DNA of 27,874 bases from Flavobacteriaceae bacterium UBA5079. Lineage in GTDB: Bacteria; Bacteroidota; Bacteroidia; Flavobacteriales; Flavobacteriaceae. The translations under genes and the position numbers were made by a program. Shown here one piece after another: positions 9,801-16,863 of this stretch. Where the stretch lies: assembly GCA_002414705.1 (NCBI GenBank), contig DIAL01000018.1, positions 21,376 to 49,249 of the forward strand, written 5' to 3'. The notes beneath the pieces are model-generated. The model saw only the letters and a program-made list of their open reading frames with translations. It did no database searches and was not told the origin of the DNA. Each line of letters starts with the position of its first letter. The stretch's first letter is position 1.

Positions 9801-10181
9801 TACACCAAGCTTAACGACATTAAAACCGAAGCGGAACTCGCAACATTTGAAAGCGACATTCGCGATCGTTTTGGAGAATTACCAACTCAAGTAGCAGATT
9901 TAATGGATAGTGTTCGTATTAAATGGGTGGCAACCAAAATGGGACTTGAAAAAGTCGTGATGAAACAAAACAAACTGATTGGTTATTTTATTACTGATCA
10001 GAAAAGTGGTTTTTATCAAAGTCCAAATTTTACACGTGTTTTACAATTTGTGCAATCGCATCCGCAGGCTTGTAAAATGAAAGAAAAGCAAACCCGAAAT
10101 GGCTTGCGCTTATTATTAACTTTTGAAAACATTAAAACTGTAGACAAGGCGCTGCAAGTTTTAAAACCAATTGTGGCATAA
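6828..10181 (+). CDS. mfd: Transcription-repair coupling factor Mfd
   Basis: Mfd displaces RNA polymerase stalled at DNA lesions and recruits UvrA. Order of parts: an N-terminal UvrB-like region (FYPGSYRRPYQIEE; PGEFSVRGGIVDVFS), a linker, the CarD-like RNA-polymerase-interaction domain (GDYVTHIDHGIGRFGG, about 8140-8330), the RecG-like translocase (Walker A GDVGFGKTEVA from 8586, DEEQ at 8889, TATPIPRTLQ near 8968, and the helicase C motifs IESGLDVPNANT and QMRGRVGRS), then the TRCF C-terminal domain. There is no in-frame ATG near the 5' end. I choose TTG at 6828, giving 1117 residues beginning MSTSILS, because an upstream TTG at 6807 lies inside a promoter element. A short dispersed-repeat insertion sits in the linker before the CarD-like domain. 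A TlpA-like gene follows 30 bp downstream. Confidence 0.95.
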   Translation: MSTSILSQTYAQALQTQNLHTAIAQNENRTHLKGLVGSAFSFVISETFKQADKPFLLVFNDKEEAAFYLNDLEAMLNDKDVLFYPGSYRRPYQIEETDNANVLLRSEVLNRINSRKKPAIIITYPDALFEKVVTRRELEKNTLKISVNDNLSIDFVNEVLFEYKFKRVDFVTEPGEFSVRGGIVDVFSFSHDEPYRIEFFGDDVDSIRTFDVETQLSTDQIKKITIIPNVANKLLDESRQSFLKYIAQKTVVFTKNAELVFDRIDDFYSKAEHAFKNLSSELKHAEPEELFCNATELKKQLLDFNIIEFGSKAVFCHSERSEESIITFNTTPQPAFNKQFNLLIDDLNLHHDKGYTNYIACVSEQQAKRFHDIFDDAEATVHYKTIVLSLYQGFVDHENKITCYTDHQIFERYHKFHLKNGYAKKQAITLKELTNLDIGDYVTHIDHGIGRFGGLQKIDVEGNKQEAIKLIYGERDILYLSIHSLHKITKFNGKDGKPPKVYKLGSKAWKTLKAKTKSRVKEIAFNLIQVYAKRKLEKGHQYHPDSHMQHELEASFIYEDTPDQSTATADVKADMESQRPMDRLVCGDVGFGKTEVAIRAAFKAVDNGKQVAILVPTTILAYQHSRTFKERLKDFPVTVDYLNRFRTAKEKRETLANLESGAVDIIIGTHQLVNKNVKFKDLGLLIVDEEQKFGVAVKEKLKTLKDNVDVLTLTATPIPRTLQFSLMAARDLSVITTPPPNRHPIESHVIRFTEESIRDAVTYEIQRGGQIFFIHNRIENIKEVAGMIQRLVPDAKIGIGHGQMEGKKLEQLMLAFINGEFDVLVSTTIIESGLDVPNANTIFINNANNFGLSDLHQMRGRVGRSNKKAFCYFITPEYSAMTEDARKRITALEQFSELGSGFNIAMKDLEIRGAGDLLGGEQSGFINDIGFDTYQKILNEAIDELKETEFKDLYEDDGKEKEYVKDITIDSDFELLFPDDYVNNIAERLNLYTKLNDIKTEAELATFESDIRDRFGELPTQVADLMDSVRIKWVATKMGLEKVVMKQNKLIGYFITDQKSGFYQSPNFTRVLQFVQSHPQACKMKEKQTRNGLRLLLTFENIKTVDKALQVLKPIVA
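7773..7799 (+). repeat. Short dispersed-type repeat inside mfd (encodes CHSERSEES)
   Basis: The 27-nt stretch starts TGTCATTC and ends GAAGAATCT, with AGCGAAGCGAAG in between. I recall close relatives of this motif as a dispersed intergenic repeat in many bacterial genomes. Here it is exactly nine codons long, keeps the reading frame and falls in the poorly conserved linker before the CarD-like domain. Only one copy is seen in this window. Confidence 0.6.
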
Positions 10182-10211
10182 GCCTTGTTGGTATAAATGA
10201 AATCTAGTATC

Positions 10212-11516
10212 ATGAAAAAAATCCTTCTTCTGTGTCTTCTATTACCAATTGTAACGTTTGCACAACATAGTATTCAGGGGCAATTTACACCTGCAGAATC
10301 TTTCAGTTTTGTATTATTATACCATGTAACACCTTCTGGAACAAGTTATATTGAGCAAGCAAAAACCAATACAGATGGCAGTTGGGCTATTAATTTAGAT
10401 GCTGATTCTAAAATAGGAATCTATAAAATTGTGTACGCAACACCTGTTGAAGACAATAATTTTGATGTGTTTTATAATGGAAAAGAATCTATTTCGTTAA
10501 CCTTCGATTTAGATGCAGGATTACATATTGCCATTTCAGAAGAAAATAAGTTATGGCTAACCTATATGGATTCTATTTCAAAAATAAACGGTTTAATTAG
10601 CGATTATTACATGGCTCAAAAAACCGATGAAGCTGAAATTACTGCCATTTTCAAAAACTTGAAAAACACGCAAGATTCTTTCGAAAATGAATCTGCCAAC
10701 ATGATGATTTCTCCTTTTGTAAAATCGAACAGAACCTATATTCCAGATGCGTATGAAGATGTAAACACTTATTCATTAAACCTAAAATCGCATTATTTTA
10801 ATTATATGGATTTTGATAATCCATTATTACAAAGTTCAGATTTTTTAAATGAGCGTGTTGAAGCTTATGTCTTTGCTATGCCAGAAGATGCAAATTACTA
10901 TAAAATGGCCATAGATGATGTGGTAAAAGCTACAAACAAAAACCATGAAGCCCAAATTATGATTCTTGAAAATCTTTGGAAAAGTATGATTAGCAAACAA
11001 CAACCCGAAGTAGCAAATTATATAAGCGACGCATATTTATTACCACTTGCTAAAACAAATAACAAAACACTTTTATTAGAAACATTAGAGGACTATAATA
11101 AATCTGCTATCGGTAAAAAGGCAGTAAATTTCGAGTTTACTTATTTGGAAAACAGTAAACCAATAAAAACGAACTTATATAATTTTAATACCACAAAAAC
11201 CACACTTCTTATTTTTTGGAGTAGTGGTTGCAGTCATTGTTTACAGGAGTTACCGAAAGTAAAAGTACTTATGGAAAAACATCCAAATATTACTGTTTTA
11301 GCTTATGGTTTAGAAGATGGTGTTAGAAGTTGGAATCAAACTATTGAGCAATTTCCAAATTTTATACATACCTACGATTTAAAAAAATGGGAAAGTCCAC
11401 TTATTAAAACATACGGTGTTTCTGCCACACCATCCTACTTCGTTTTAGATAGTAATAAAGTTATTTTAGCAAAACCAGAACATATGGAAGATTTAGAGAC
11501 TTATTTTAATAAATAA
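10212..11516 (+). CDS. Secreted TlpA-like thioredoxin-fold protein
   Basis: A 434-residue exported protein. MKKILLLCLLLPIVTFAQ is a signal peptide ending in FAQ. Residues up to about 300 form an N-terminal region like the DUF4369 part of Bacteroidetes TlpA-family proteins, mainly beta and then helical. The last ~130 residues are a TlpA/AhpC-type thioredoxin fold with the active site CSHC at 340-343 (preceded by IFWSSG) and a cis-proline in SATPSYFVLD. The likely role is thiol-disulfide exchange in the periplasm; the partner is unknown. I prefer the ATG at 10212 over 10197 because it starts the signal peptide cleanly. It is probably co-transcribed with mfd and converges on yraN 30 bp away. Confidence 0.85.
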   Translation: MKKILLLCLLLPIVTFAQHSIQGQFTPAESFSFVLLYHVTPSGTSYIEQAKTNTDGSWAINLDADSKIGIYKIVYATPVEDNNFDVFYNGKESISLTFDLDAGLHIAISEENKLWLTYMDSISKINGLISDYYMAQKTDEAEITAIFKNLKNTQDSFENESANMMISPFVKSNRTYIPDAYEDVNTYSLNLKSHYFNYMDFDNPLLQSSDFLNERVEAYVFAMPEDANYYKMAIDDVVKATNKNHEAQIMILENLWKSMISKQQPEVANYISDAYLLPLAKTNNKTLLLETLEDYNKSAIGKKAVNFEFTYLENSKPIKTNLYNFNTTKTTLLIFWSSGCSHCLQELPKVKVLMEKHPNITVLAYGLEDGVRSWNQTIEQFPNFIHTYDLKKWESPLIKTYGVSATPSYFVLDSNKVILAKPEHMEDLETYFNK

Positions 11517-11546
11517 GTCTTGAAAAAAGTAATTTTTGGTTACTAC

Positions 11547-11906
11547 TTAAAAATGATAAAACGCATTTTCGTAATGCGTAATTACCTCTTGATTTTTATT
11601 TTTTAGGACTGCTATAATATCAAACCGACATTCTAAATCAATATCATTTTCGGTCATATACGCATCCATAACTTTTACCAGTAATTTTATTTTTCCTGAT
11701 GTTACAAATTCTTGTGGATCACCAAAAAAGTCGGAGTTTCTAGTTTTGACTTCTACACAAATTAACTCATTTTTATAGGTTGCAATAATATCAACTTCAG
11801 CTTTTTGATAAAAATAATTACGCTCTAGAATCTGGTACTCTTTGGCTTGTAGATAGTCTGCAGCCATTTGTTCGCCCAATTCGCCAAGTTCATTATGTTG
11901 TGCCAT
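11547..11906 (-). CDS. yraN: YraN family (UPF0102) nuclease-like protein
   Basis: A small 119-residue protein that fills the whole UPF0102 domain. It starts with the conserved GELGEQMAADYL, followed by ILERNY, and shows the PD-(D/E)XK-type core: D39 in AEVDIIA, then E52 and K54 in VEVKTR. The closing helix (SGKIKLLVKVMDAYM) and FDIIAV strand are standard. The fold resembles Holliday-junction resolvases and the active residues are kept, but the biological substrate of the family is not established. It lies 42 bp downstream of the winged-helix regulator on the same strand and may be co-transcribed with it. Confidence 0.92.
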   Translation of the reverse strand: MAQHNELGELGEQMAADYLQAKEYQILERNYFYQKAEVDIIATYKNELICVEVKTRNSDFFGDPQEFVTSGKIKLLVKVMDAYMTENDIDLECRFDIIAVLKNKNQEVITHYENAFYHF

Positions 11907-11948
11907 ATTTACTTCTCTCCTACTTTAATCAACTACAAGATAGTCAAT

Positions 11949-12818
11949 TTAACGTTCAGTAAGTTCCAGCTTATACCCTACACCATGCACATTAGTAATT
12001 TTTATAGAGCTATCATCTTGCAGTTTTTTACGTAATTTGGATATATACGTATCTAAACTTCTACCCACAAAAACGCCATGATCTTCCCATACTTTTTTGG
12101 TGAGCTCGTCTCGTTTTATAATTTGGTTGGGATTGGCTGCAAATATTTCCAACAGTTCACATTCCTTCTTAGAAAGACTAATTTCTTTAGCTAATTTAAC
12201 CAGTTTATTTTGCTCTGGATAGAAGTGAAAACTACCAATTTCAGAATAATCTCCAGATTCAGTAGCTTGTAAAATTAGCTTTTTGCGTTTGTAAAAACCT
12301 AAAAACAAGAAAACAAAACCACCAAAAAGAAATCCATAAAACGCTATTTGTTTTAGTGACGCATTAGATTGAACATCCGTAAACACCACTTCAATAGCAT
12401 AACAACTTTCTGGTAAAACACGACCACTACAAGGGACAATACTATTTTCTACATTGTTTAAAATTTGAAAACTGTAAGCCACCTCTTGTGCTTCGCAGGC
12501 AATGGTTTCAACAATATAGTTTTTAGGTAATTCTGCTTTCTGAAATGTAGAATCTATTATAGAAACCAACTGACTAGGTTCAAATGACAAAGGCTCTTCA
12601 AACGTTAATTGAAAACTGTTTTTTTTAAGTGCTTTTACCGGTAAAACCAAAGACATAGAATCTTGGTTTATTAGTAACAGTTGGTTGCCAACTTCACGTA
12701 AAGACACTTTAACGCGTTCTGAAAATAAGGTATTATCATCTTTAGCTACAAACAGTAAAATAACCGATACTAAAATAAATAAAAACCCACTGATTTTGAA
12801 AAAAATTCTTTTTGTCAT
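11949..12818 (-). CDS. Membrane-anchored winged-helix transcriptional regulator (OmpR-type DNA-binding domain)
   Basis: A 289-residue protein with an unusual layout. Residues 8-25 are a first membrane segment, 26-156 a periplasmic domain with cysteines at 108, 130 and 139, and 157-177 a second membrane segment followed by positive residues (KRKK). The C-terminal part, 195-286, is an OmpR/PhoB-type winged helix: LSKKECELLEIFAANPNQII, the recognition helix region GRSLDTYISKLRKKL, and the wing NVHGVGYKLEL. There is no receiver domain. This is a ToxR-like one-component design with reversed order (DNA-binding part at the C-terminus), probably sensing a periplasmic signal. The lipoprotein gene is divergent across an intergenic region holding phased repeats. 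The ligand is unknown. Confidence 0.85.
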   Translation of the reverse strand: MTKRIFFKISGFLFILVSVILLFVAKDDNTLFSERVKVSLREVGNQLLLINQDSMSLVLPVKALKKNSFQLTFEEPLSFEPSQLVSIIDSTFQKAELPKNYIVETIACEAQEVAYSFQILNNVENSIVPCSGRVLPESCYAIEVVFTDVQSNASLKQIAFYGFLFGGFVFLFLGFYKRKKLILQATESGDYSEIGSFHFYPEQNKLVKLAKEISLSKKECELLEIFAANPNQIIKRDELTKKVWEDHGVFVGRSLDTYISKLRKKLQDDSSIKITNVHGVGYKLELTER

Positions 12819-12851
12819 AACAGATGTAAATAACTAACATTTTCAGGACTT

Positions 12852-12889
12852 TTTACAACCGTTGACACTTCTTTTACATTTTTTTGACA
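12852..12889. promoter_or_regulatory. Phased tandem TTKACA repeats, candidate operator
   Basis: Four hexamers TTTACA, TTGACA, TTTACA and TTGACA start at 12852, 12862, 12873 and 12884, that is 10, 11 and 11 bp apart, about one helical turn each. OmpR-type winged helices commonly bind direct repeats with such phasing, and the array sits in the divergent region between such a regulator and the lipoprotein. The last copy contains a TTG that could be the -33 box of the lipoprotein promoter. Confidence 0.55.
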
Positions 12890-12909
12890 CTTTTTGGACG
12901 TGTTTCAAG

Positions 12910-12917
12910 TAGTTTTA
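12910..12917 (+). promoter_or_regulatory. Possible -7 element for the lipoprotein gene
   Basis: TAGTTTTA matches TAnnTTTG except for the last base. It is 23 bp downstream of the TTG in the fourth TTKACA repeat and 21 bp upstream of the ATG at 12939. The spacing is at the upper limit known for this promoter class. Confidence 0.35.
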
Positions 12918-12938
12918 CTAAATAATCAAAACAAAACC

Positions 12939-13535
12939 ATGATACACAAATCAATTATTTACGCTGTTATATTTTTAAGTATGGCGTGCAGCAGTCAGAC
13001 AGACACTACTGAATCTAAAACAAGTCAGGAAGTGGCATTAAAAACAGATTCTGAACATTCAAATTATATCCCGCTTAATGGCAATCCGTTATTTGTTGCA
13101 GACTTGTATGATTTAGAACTAACTATAGAAAAAACCGAAAATAACACCTATCAATTAGTAACCGACATCGTTTTAAAGAACGATGCTTATTTTGTGTCGC
13201 CACATTCTAAAGTAGCCTCTACTGGCAGATACACTTCTGGATTACAAAAAAACAAGTATATTAAAATGATAGAAACTATTTTAGAAACTCCACGTTCTGT
13301 TGAAGAAATAGAACAAACTCCAAAAGGGAATAATTACGTGAATCTGGTCAGAGAAAATACGACCTATAAACAGCCTTTAGAAATTAATTCTGAAATGGAT
13401 TTTGAAGTTTCCGGTTTAATAAAATTCACCATCGAACCAAAATGCGCTTTAGAAAAAATACCTTTTGTAATTACTTATAAAGATGGAGACATGTCAGTAA
13501 AAGTCATGCCAGGTTGCTTTAAAACCGAACTATAA
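12939..13535 (+). CDS. Predicted lipoprotein of unknown function
   Basis: A 198-residue protein. MIHKSIIYAVIFLSMAC is a lipoprotein signal peptide with the lipidated cysteine at 17 (lipobox SMAC), followed by SSQTD and a Thr/Ser/Glu-rich linker. The mature part is mostly beta (NGNPLFVADLYDLELTIEKT, YQLVTDIVLKND, PLEINSEMDFEVSGLI) and ends with two cysteines, in PKCALE and MPGCF, which could pair. I do not recognise the family. A longer frame from TTG at 12894 would add residues in front of the signal peptide and is rejected. Placed divergent from a membrane-anchored regulator, it may be that regulator's target, or a partner sensing the same envelope signal; this is inference. Confidence 0.7.
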   Translation: MIHKSIIYAVIFLSMACSSQTDTTESKTSQEVALKTDSEHSNYIPLNGNPLFVADLYDLELTIEKTENNTYQLVTDIVLKNDAYFVSPHSKVASTGRYTSGLQKNKYIKMIETILETPRSVEEIEQTPKGNNYVNLVRENTTYKQPLEINSEMDFEVSGLIKFTIEPKCALEKIPFVITYKDGDMSVKVMPGCFKTEL

Positions 13536-13547
13536 TTTAAGAAATAT

Positions 13548-14564
13548 TTATTTTAAAAACTGCAACGTAGACTGATCTTTACCAACTACCAATTCCACGT
13601 TTTGACCTAAAATCATGGCACGATTATCATCCTCATGACCAGCAGGCATGTTAAAAGCAATTGGAAAATCGTAATCAGATAAAGCGTCTAGAATTAATTG
13701 CTCCACAGAACTTCCCCAAGCCGTTGTGTTTTTTCGCATTTTAGTCATATCTCCAACTAAAACACCTGCGCAATTATCAAAATACCCAGCACGTTTCATA
13801 CTCTGTAACATACGATCTACATGGTATTTATATTCGCCAATTTCTTCAATAAATAAAATTTTACCAGACGTATCCAAACTACTTTTAGAACCTAACATGG
13901 TGTGAAGCATGGTTAAATTTCCGCCAACAATAGGTGCATTCACGCTTCCTATTTTGTTATAGTTGGAACCTTTTAACGTATAGGAAAGTGGATCACCAAA
14001 AAGTGCTTTTTTAAAAGTAACAATCGTTTCATCTAAACCCCTTTCATCAGCTGTTAAACTGGTACACATCATAGCATGAATAGTTTCAAAACCTTCATTA
14101 TGAAAATCGTTATGCAAGGCAGTAATATCACTATAACCTATTAACCATTTTGGATCTTTTTTAAGCTTAGTATAATTCAATTTATCTAAAATTCTAACCG
14201 TTCCATAACCGCCTCGTGCACACCAAATTGCACTAACCGAAGGATTATCCATGGCTTTTTGAAAATCTTCACAACGCTGTGCATCGGTTCCAGCAAAATG
14301 ATTATCCTTACTAAAAACATGCTTCCCAACTAAAGCATGTAAACCCCAACTTTCTAAAAGTTTTACGGCACGTTGAACTTCAGCTTGGCGGTTGTTTAAA
14401 ATTCCGGAAGGTGCAACAATAGCAACCGTATCACCTGCTTTTAAATATGGTGGTTGTATCAATTTTTGTGATTTTTGAGTTGATAAATTAGCTTGTTTTG
14501 CAGTATCTGTTCCAAAGAACAAAACCGAACAACACAGCACAACTAGTAATGAGATTTTCGACAT
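13548..14564 (-). CDS. S66-family LD-carboxypeptidase (muramoyltetrapeptide carboxypeptidase)
   Basis: Members cleave the terminal D-Ala from murein tetrapeptides during peptidoglycan recycling. The serine peptidase triad is visible, counted from the longer frame starting at 14579: Ser150 in IGYSDITALH, Glu245 in LFIEEIGEY, and His315 in MPAGH. Also present are VAPSG at the start of the domain, WCARGGYG at 119-126 and GGNLTML at 219-225. The N-terminus MSKISLLVVLCCSVLFFG looks like a signal sequence, so this copy may act in the periplasm, unlike the cytoplasmic E. coli enzyme. I start at 14564 because the preceding five codons overlap a TACATTTA promoter-like element. S66 also includes MccF-type immunity peptidases, so the exact substrate is not certain. 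It converges on the lipoprotein gene 12 bp away. Confidence 0.9.
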   Translation of the reverse strand: MSKISLLVVLCCSVLFFGTDTAKQANLSTQKSQKLIQPPYLKAGDTVAIVAPSGILNNRQAEVQRAVKLLESWGLHALVGKHVFSKDNHFAGTDAQRCEDFQKAMDNPSVSAIWCARGGYGTVRILDKLNYTKLKKDPKWLIGYSDITALHNDFHNEGFETIHAMMCTSLTADERGLDETIVTFKKALFGDPLSYTLKGSNYNKIGSVNAPIVGGNLTMLHTMLGSKSSLDTSGKILFIEEIGEYKYHVDRMLQSMKRAGYFDNCAGVLVGDMTKMRKNTTAWGSSVEQLILDALSDYDFPIAFNMPAGHEDDNRAMILGQNVELVVGKDQSTLQFLK

Positions 14565-14688
14565 AGGGTAAATGTACATTTTTTTTCAGATGTTATAAAT
14601 TTAAACACCTAAAAATCGGAAATATTATCACTTAAATAGCTGCTCTAAAATTTATAATTTCACACTTCTAAATAGACCTTAAAATGCG

Positions 14689-14696
14689 TACTTTTG
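14689..14696 (+). promoter_or_regulatory. Candidate -7 element for metG
   Basis: TACTTTTG matches TAnnTTTG exactly. Transcription would start near 14703, leaving a leader of about 67 nt before the metG ATG. At the -33 position there is only TTC (14666). I see no riboswitch fold in the leader. Confidence 0.45.
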
Positions 14697-14769
14697 TGAC
14701 TGCAAAATAATAATAAAAACGGTTAAGCATGCATTTGCTAGCTGGATTACATATAAGATTTCGAATACC

Positions 14770-16854
14770 ATGAATCAACCAAAAAGATACACCATTACAG
14801 CCGCTTTACCGTACACAAACGGTCCTATTCATATTGGACATTTGGCTGGAGTTTATGTGCCTGCTGATATTTATGCACGTTATTTACGCTTAACAAATAA
14901 CGATGTTGCGTTTATTTGTGGAAGTGATGAACACGGTGTTCCTATTACTATTAAGGCGAAAAAAGAAGGCGTTTCTCCTCAAGATATTGTTGATAAATAT
15001 CATGCTATCATAAAAAAATCGTTTGAAGATTTTGGAATTACCTTTGATAATTATTCCAGAACATCAGCAAAAATTCACCATGATACGGCTCAAGAGTTTT
15101 TTAAAACTCTATATGATAAAGGCGAATTTATTGAAGAAGTAACCGAGCAATTGTATGACGAAGAAGCAAACCAGTTTTTAGCCGATCGTTTTGTAACGGG
15201 AACTTGTCCAAAATGCGGAAACGAAGAAGCCTATGGTGATCAGTGTGAAAAATGCGGAAGCAGTTTAAATGCTACGGATCTAATTAGCCCGAAATCAGCT
15301 ATAACCGGAAATGTTCCAACTTTAAAAGAAACCAAACACTGGTTTTTACCCTTGGATAAACACGAAGAATTTTTAAAGGAATGGATTTTAAAAGGTCATA
15401 AAAAAGATTGGAAACCCAATGTTTACGGACAAGTAAAATCCTGGATTGATGACGGTTTACGTCCACGAGCTGTAACCAGAGATTTGGACTGGGGAATTCC
15501 TGTTCCTGTGGAAGGTGCTGAAGGCAAAGTGCTTTATGTGTGGTTTGATGCACCAATTGGCTATATTTCAGCTACCAAAGAATGGGCTGAACGTGTTGGA
15601 AAAGATTGGGAACCATACTGGAAAAGTGACGATACCAAATTGGTACACTTTATTGGAAAAGACAATATTGTGTTTCACTGTATTATTTTCCCAAGTATGT
15701 TAAAAGCAGAAGAATCTTACATTTTACCAGATAATGTGCCTGCTAACGAATTTTTGAATTTAGAAGGTCAGAAATTATCAACCTCTAAAAACTGGGCTGT
15801 TTGGTTACCAGACTATTTAATAGATTTCCCTAATCAGCAAGATGTGTTGCGTTACGCTTTAACAGCAAACGCACCAGAAAGTAAGGATAACGATTTTACT
15901 TGGGCGGATTTTCAAGCCAGGAACAACAATGAACTAGTGGCTATTTTTGGAAATTTTATTAATCGTGTGGTGGTTTTAACCAATAAATATTATGACGGTT
16001 TTATTCCAGAAGCATCTGAATTTTCAACAGTAGATGAAGAAACACTTGCAGCAATAAAAGCCTATCCAGCTGTAATTTCAAGTTCTATAGAACGTTACAG
16101 ATTCCGTGAAGCATCACAAGAATTCATGAATTTAGCACGATTAGGAAATAAATATTTAGCAGATGAGGAACCTTGGAAACTCATTAAAACAGATGAAGCA
16201 CGCACCAAAACCATCATGTTTGTCGCTTTACAAATTGCTTCCGCTTTAGCTACTTTAGGAGAACCCTTTTTACCGTTTACATCTACAAAATTAAAAAATA
16301 TTCTTCGCGTCAGTTCGAGTGATTCGACGCAGGAGAATAGTATCGAGAACTCATGGAACGATATTTCAACAAAAAACACGCTAATTCCAGCAGGACATCA
16401 AATTGGTCAAGCAGAATTGTTGTTTTCTAAAATTGAAGACGAAACCATTCAACTCCAATTAGATAAATTGGAAGCCAGCAAAAAAGCCAATGAAGCTGCT
16501 AATAAGCAAGTAGAACCAGAAAAAGAAACCATTACGTTTGAAGATTTTTCTAAACTAGATTTACGTGTTGGCACTATTTTGGAAGCTGAAAAAATGCCAA
16601 AAGCTAACAAACTATTGGTATTAAAAGTAGACACAGGAATTGATGTTAGAACCATTGTTTCTGGAATTGCTGAAAGCTTTAAACCTGAAGACATTATTGG
16701 AAGAAAAGTGACTGTTTTAGTTAATTTAGCACCCAGAAAATTACGCGGTGTTGAAAGTCAAGGCATGATTTTAATGACTGAAAACCCAGAAGGAAAATTA
16801 GTTTTTGTAAATCCAGATGATGAAACAGTCACAAATGGATTACAAATATCTTAA
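14770..16854 (+). CDS. metG: Methionyl-tRNA synthetase
   Basis: Charges tRNA-Met with methionine. The 694 residues show the class I signatures: HIGH at 21-24 (within [11 protein letters not shown]) and the KMSKS equivalent KLSTS at 335-339. A zinc knuckle, CPKC (146-149) and CEKC (159-162), places it with the four-cysteine MetG1 type. The anticodon-binding helical region spans about 385-540. The C-terminal ~110 residues form a tRNA-binding OB fold ([27 protein letters not shown], in two parts of the same strand-loop), which also drives dimer formation in the family. Between anticodon and OB domains lies a low-complexity linker that contains a dispersed-repeat-like segment at residues 513-528. 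All essential motifs are present. Confidence 0.97.
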   Translation: MNQPKRYTITAALPYTNGPIHIGHLAGVYVPADIYARYLRLTNNDVAFICGSDEHGVPITIKAKKEGVSPQDIVDKYHAIIKKSFEDFGITFDNYSRTSAKIHHDTAQEFFKTLYDKGEFIEEVTEQLYDEEANQFLADRFVTGTCPKCGNEEAYGDQCEKCGSSLNATDLISPKSAITGNVPTLKETKHWFLPLDKHEEFLKEWILKGHKKDWKPNVYGQVKSWIDDGLRPRAVTRDLDWGIPVPVEGAEGKVLYVWFDAPIGYISATKEWAERVGKDWEPYWKSDDTKLVHFIGKDNIVFHCIIFPSMLKAEESYILPDNVPANEFLNLEGQKLSTSKNWAVWLPDYLIDFPNQQDVLRYALTANAPESKDNDFTWADFQARNNNELVAIFGNFINRVVVLTNKYYDGFIPEASEFSTVDEETLAAIKAYPAVISSSIERYRFREASQEFMNLARLGNKYLADEEPWKLIKTDEARTKTIMFVALQIASALATLGEPFLPFTSTKLKNILRVSSSDSTQENSIENSWNDISTKNTLIPAGHQIGQAELLFSKIEDETIQLQLDKLEASKKANEAANKQVEPEKETITFEDFSKLDLRVGTILEAEKMPKANKLLVLKVDTGIDVRTIVSGIAESFKPEDIIGRKVTVLVNLAPRKLRGVESQGMILMTENPEGKLVFVNPDDETVTNGLQIS
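16307..16352 (+). repeat. Imperfect palindrome, dispersed-repeat-like, inside metG linker
   Basis: CAGTTCGAG at the left end and TCGAGAACT at the right end form an imperfect inverted repeat about 40 nt across. I recall similar AGTTCGAG...TCGAGAACT elements as dispersed repeats in flavobacterial genomes. It encodes a Ser/Asp/Glu/Asn-rich stretch (R513-S528) between two conserved domains and keeps the frame. Confidence 0.5.
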
Positions 16855-16863
16855 CCCGAACCT

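Noticed and set aside
11517..11546. Possible terminator between the TlpA-like gene and yraN
   Set aside because: Only a 5-bp AT-rich stem (AGTAA/TTACT) with a 7-nt loop and no good T-run; too weak to call.
12894..12938. TTG start extending the lipoprotein upstream
   Set aside because: It would put 15 residues ahead of a clean lipoprotein signal peptide and overlap the promoter region.
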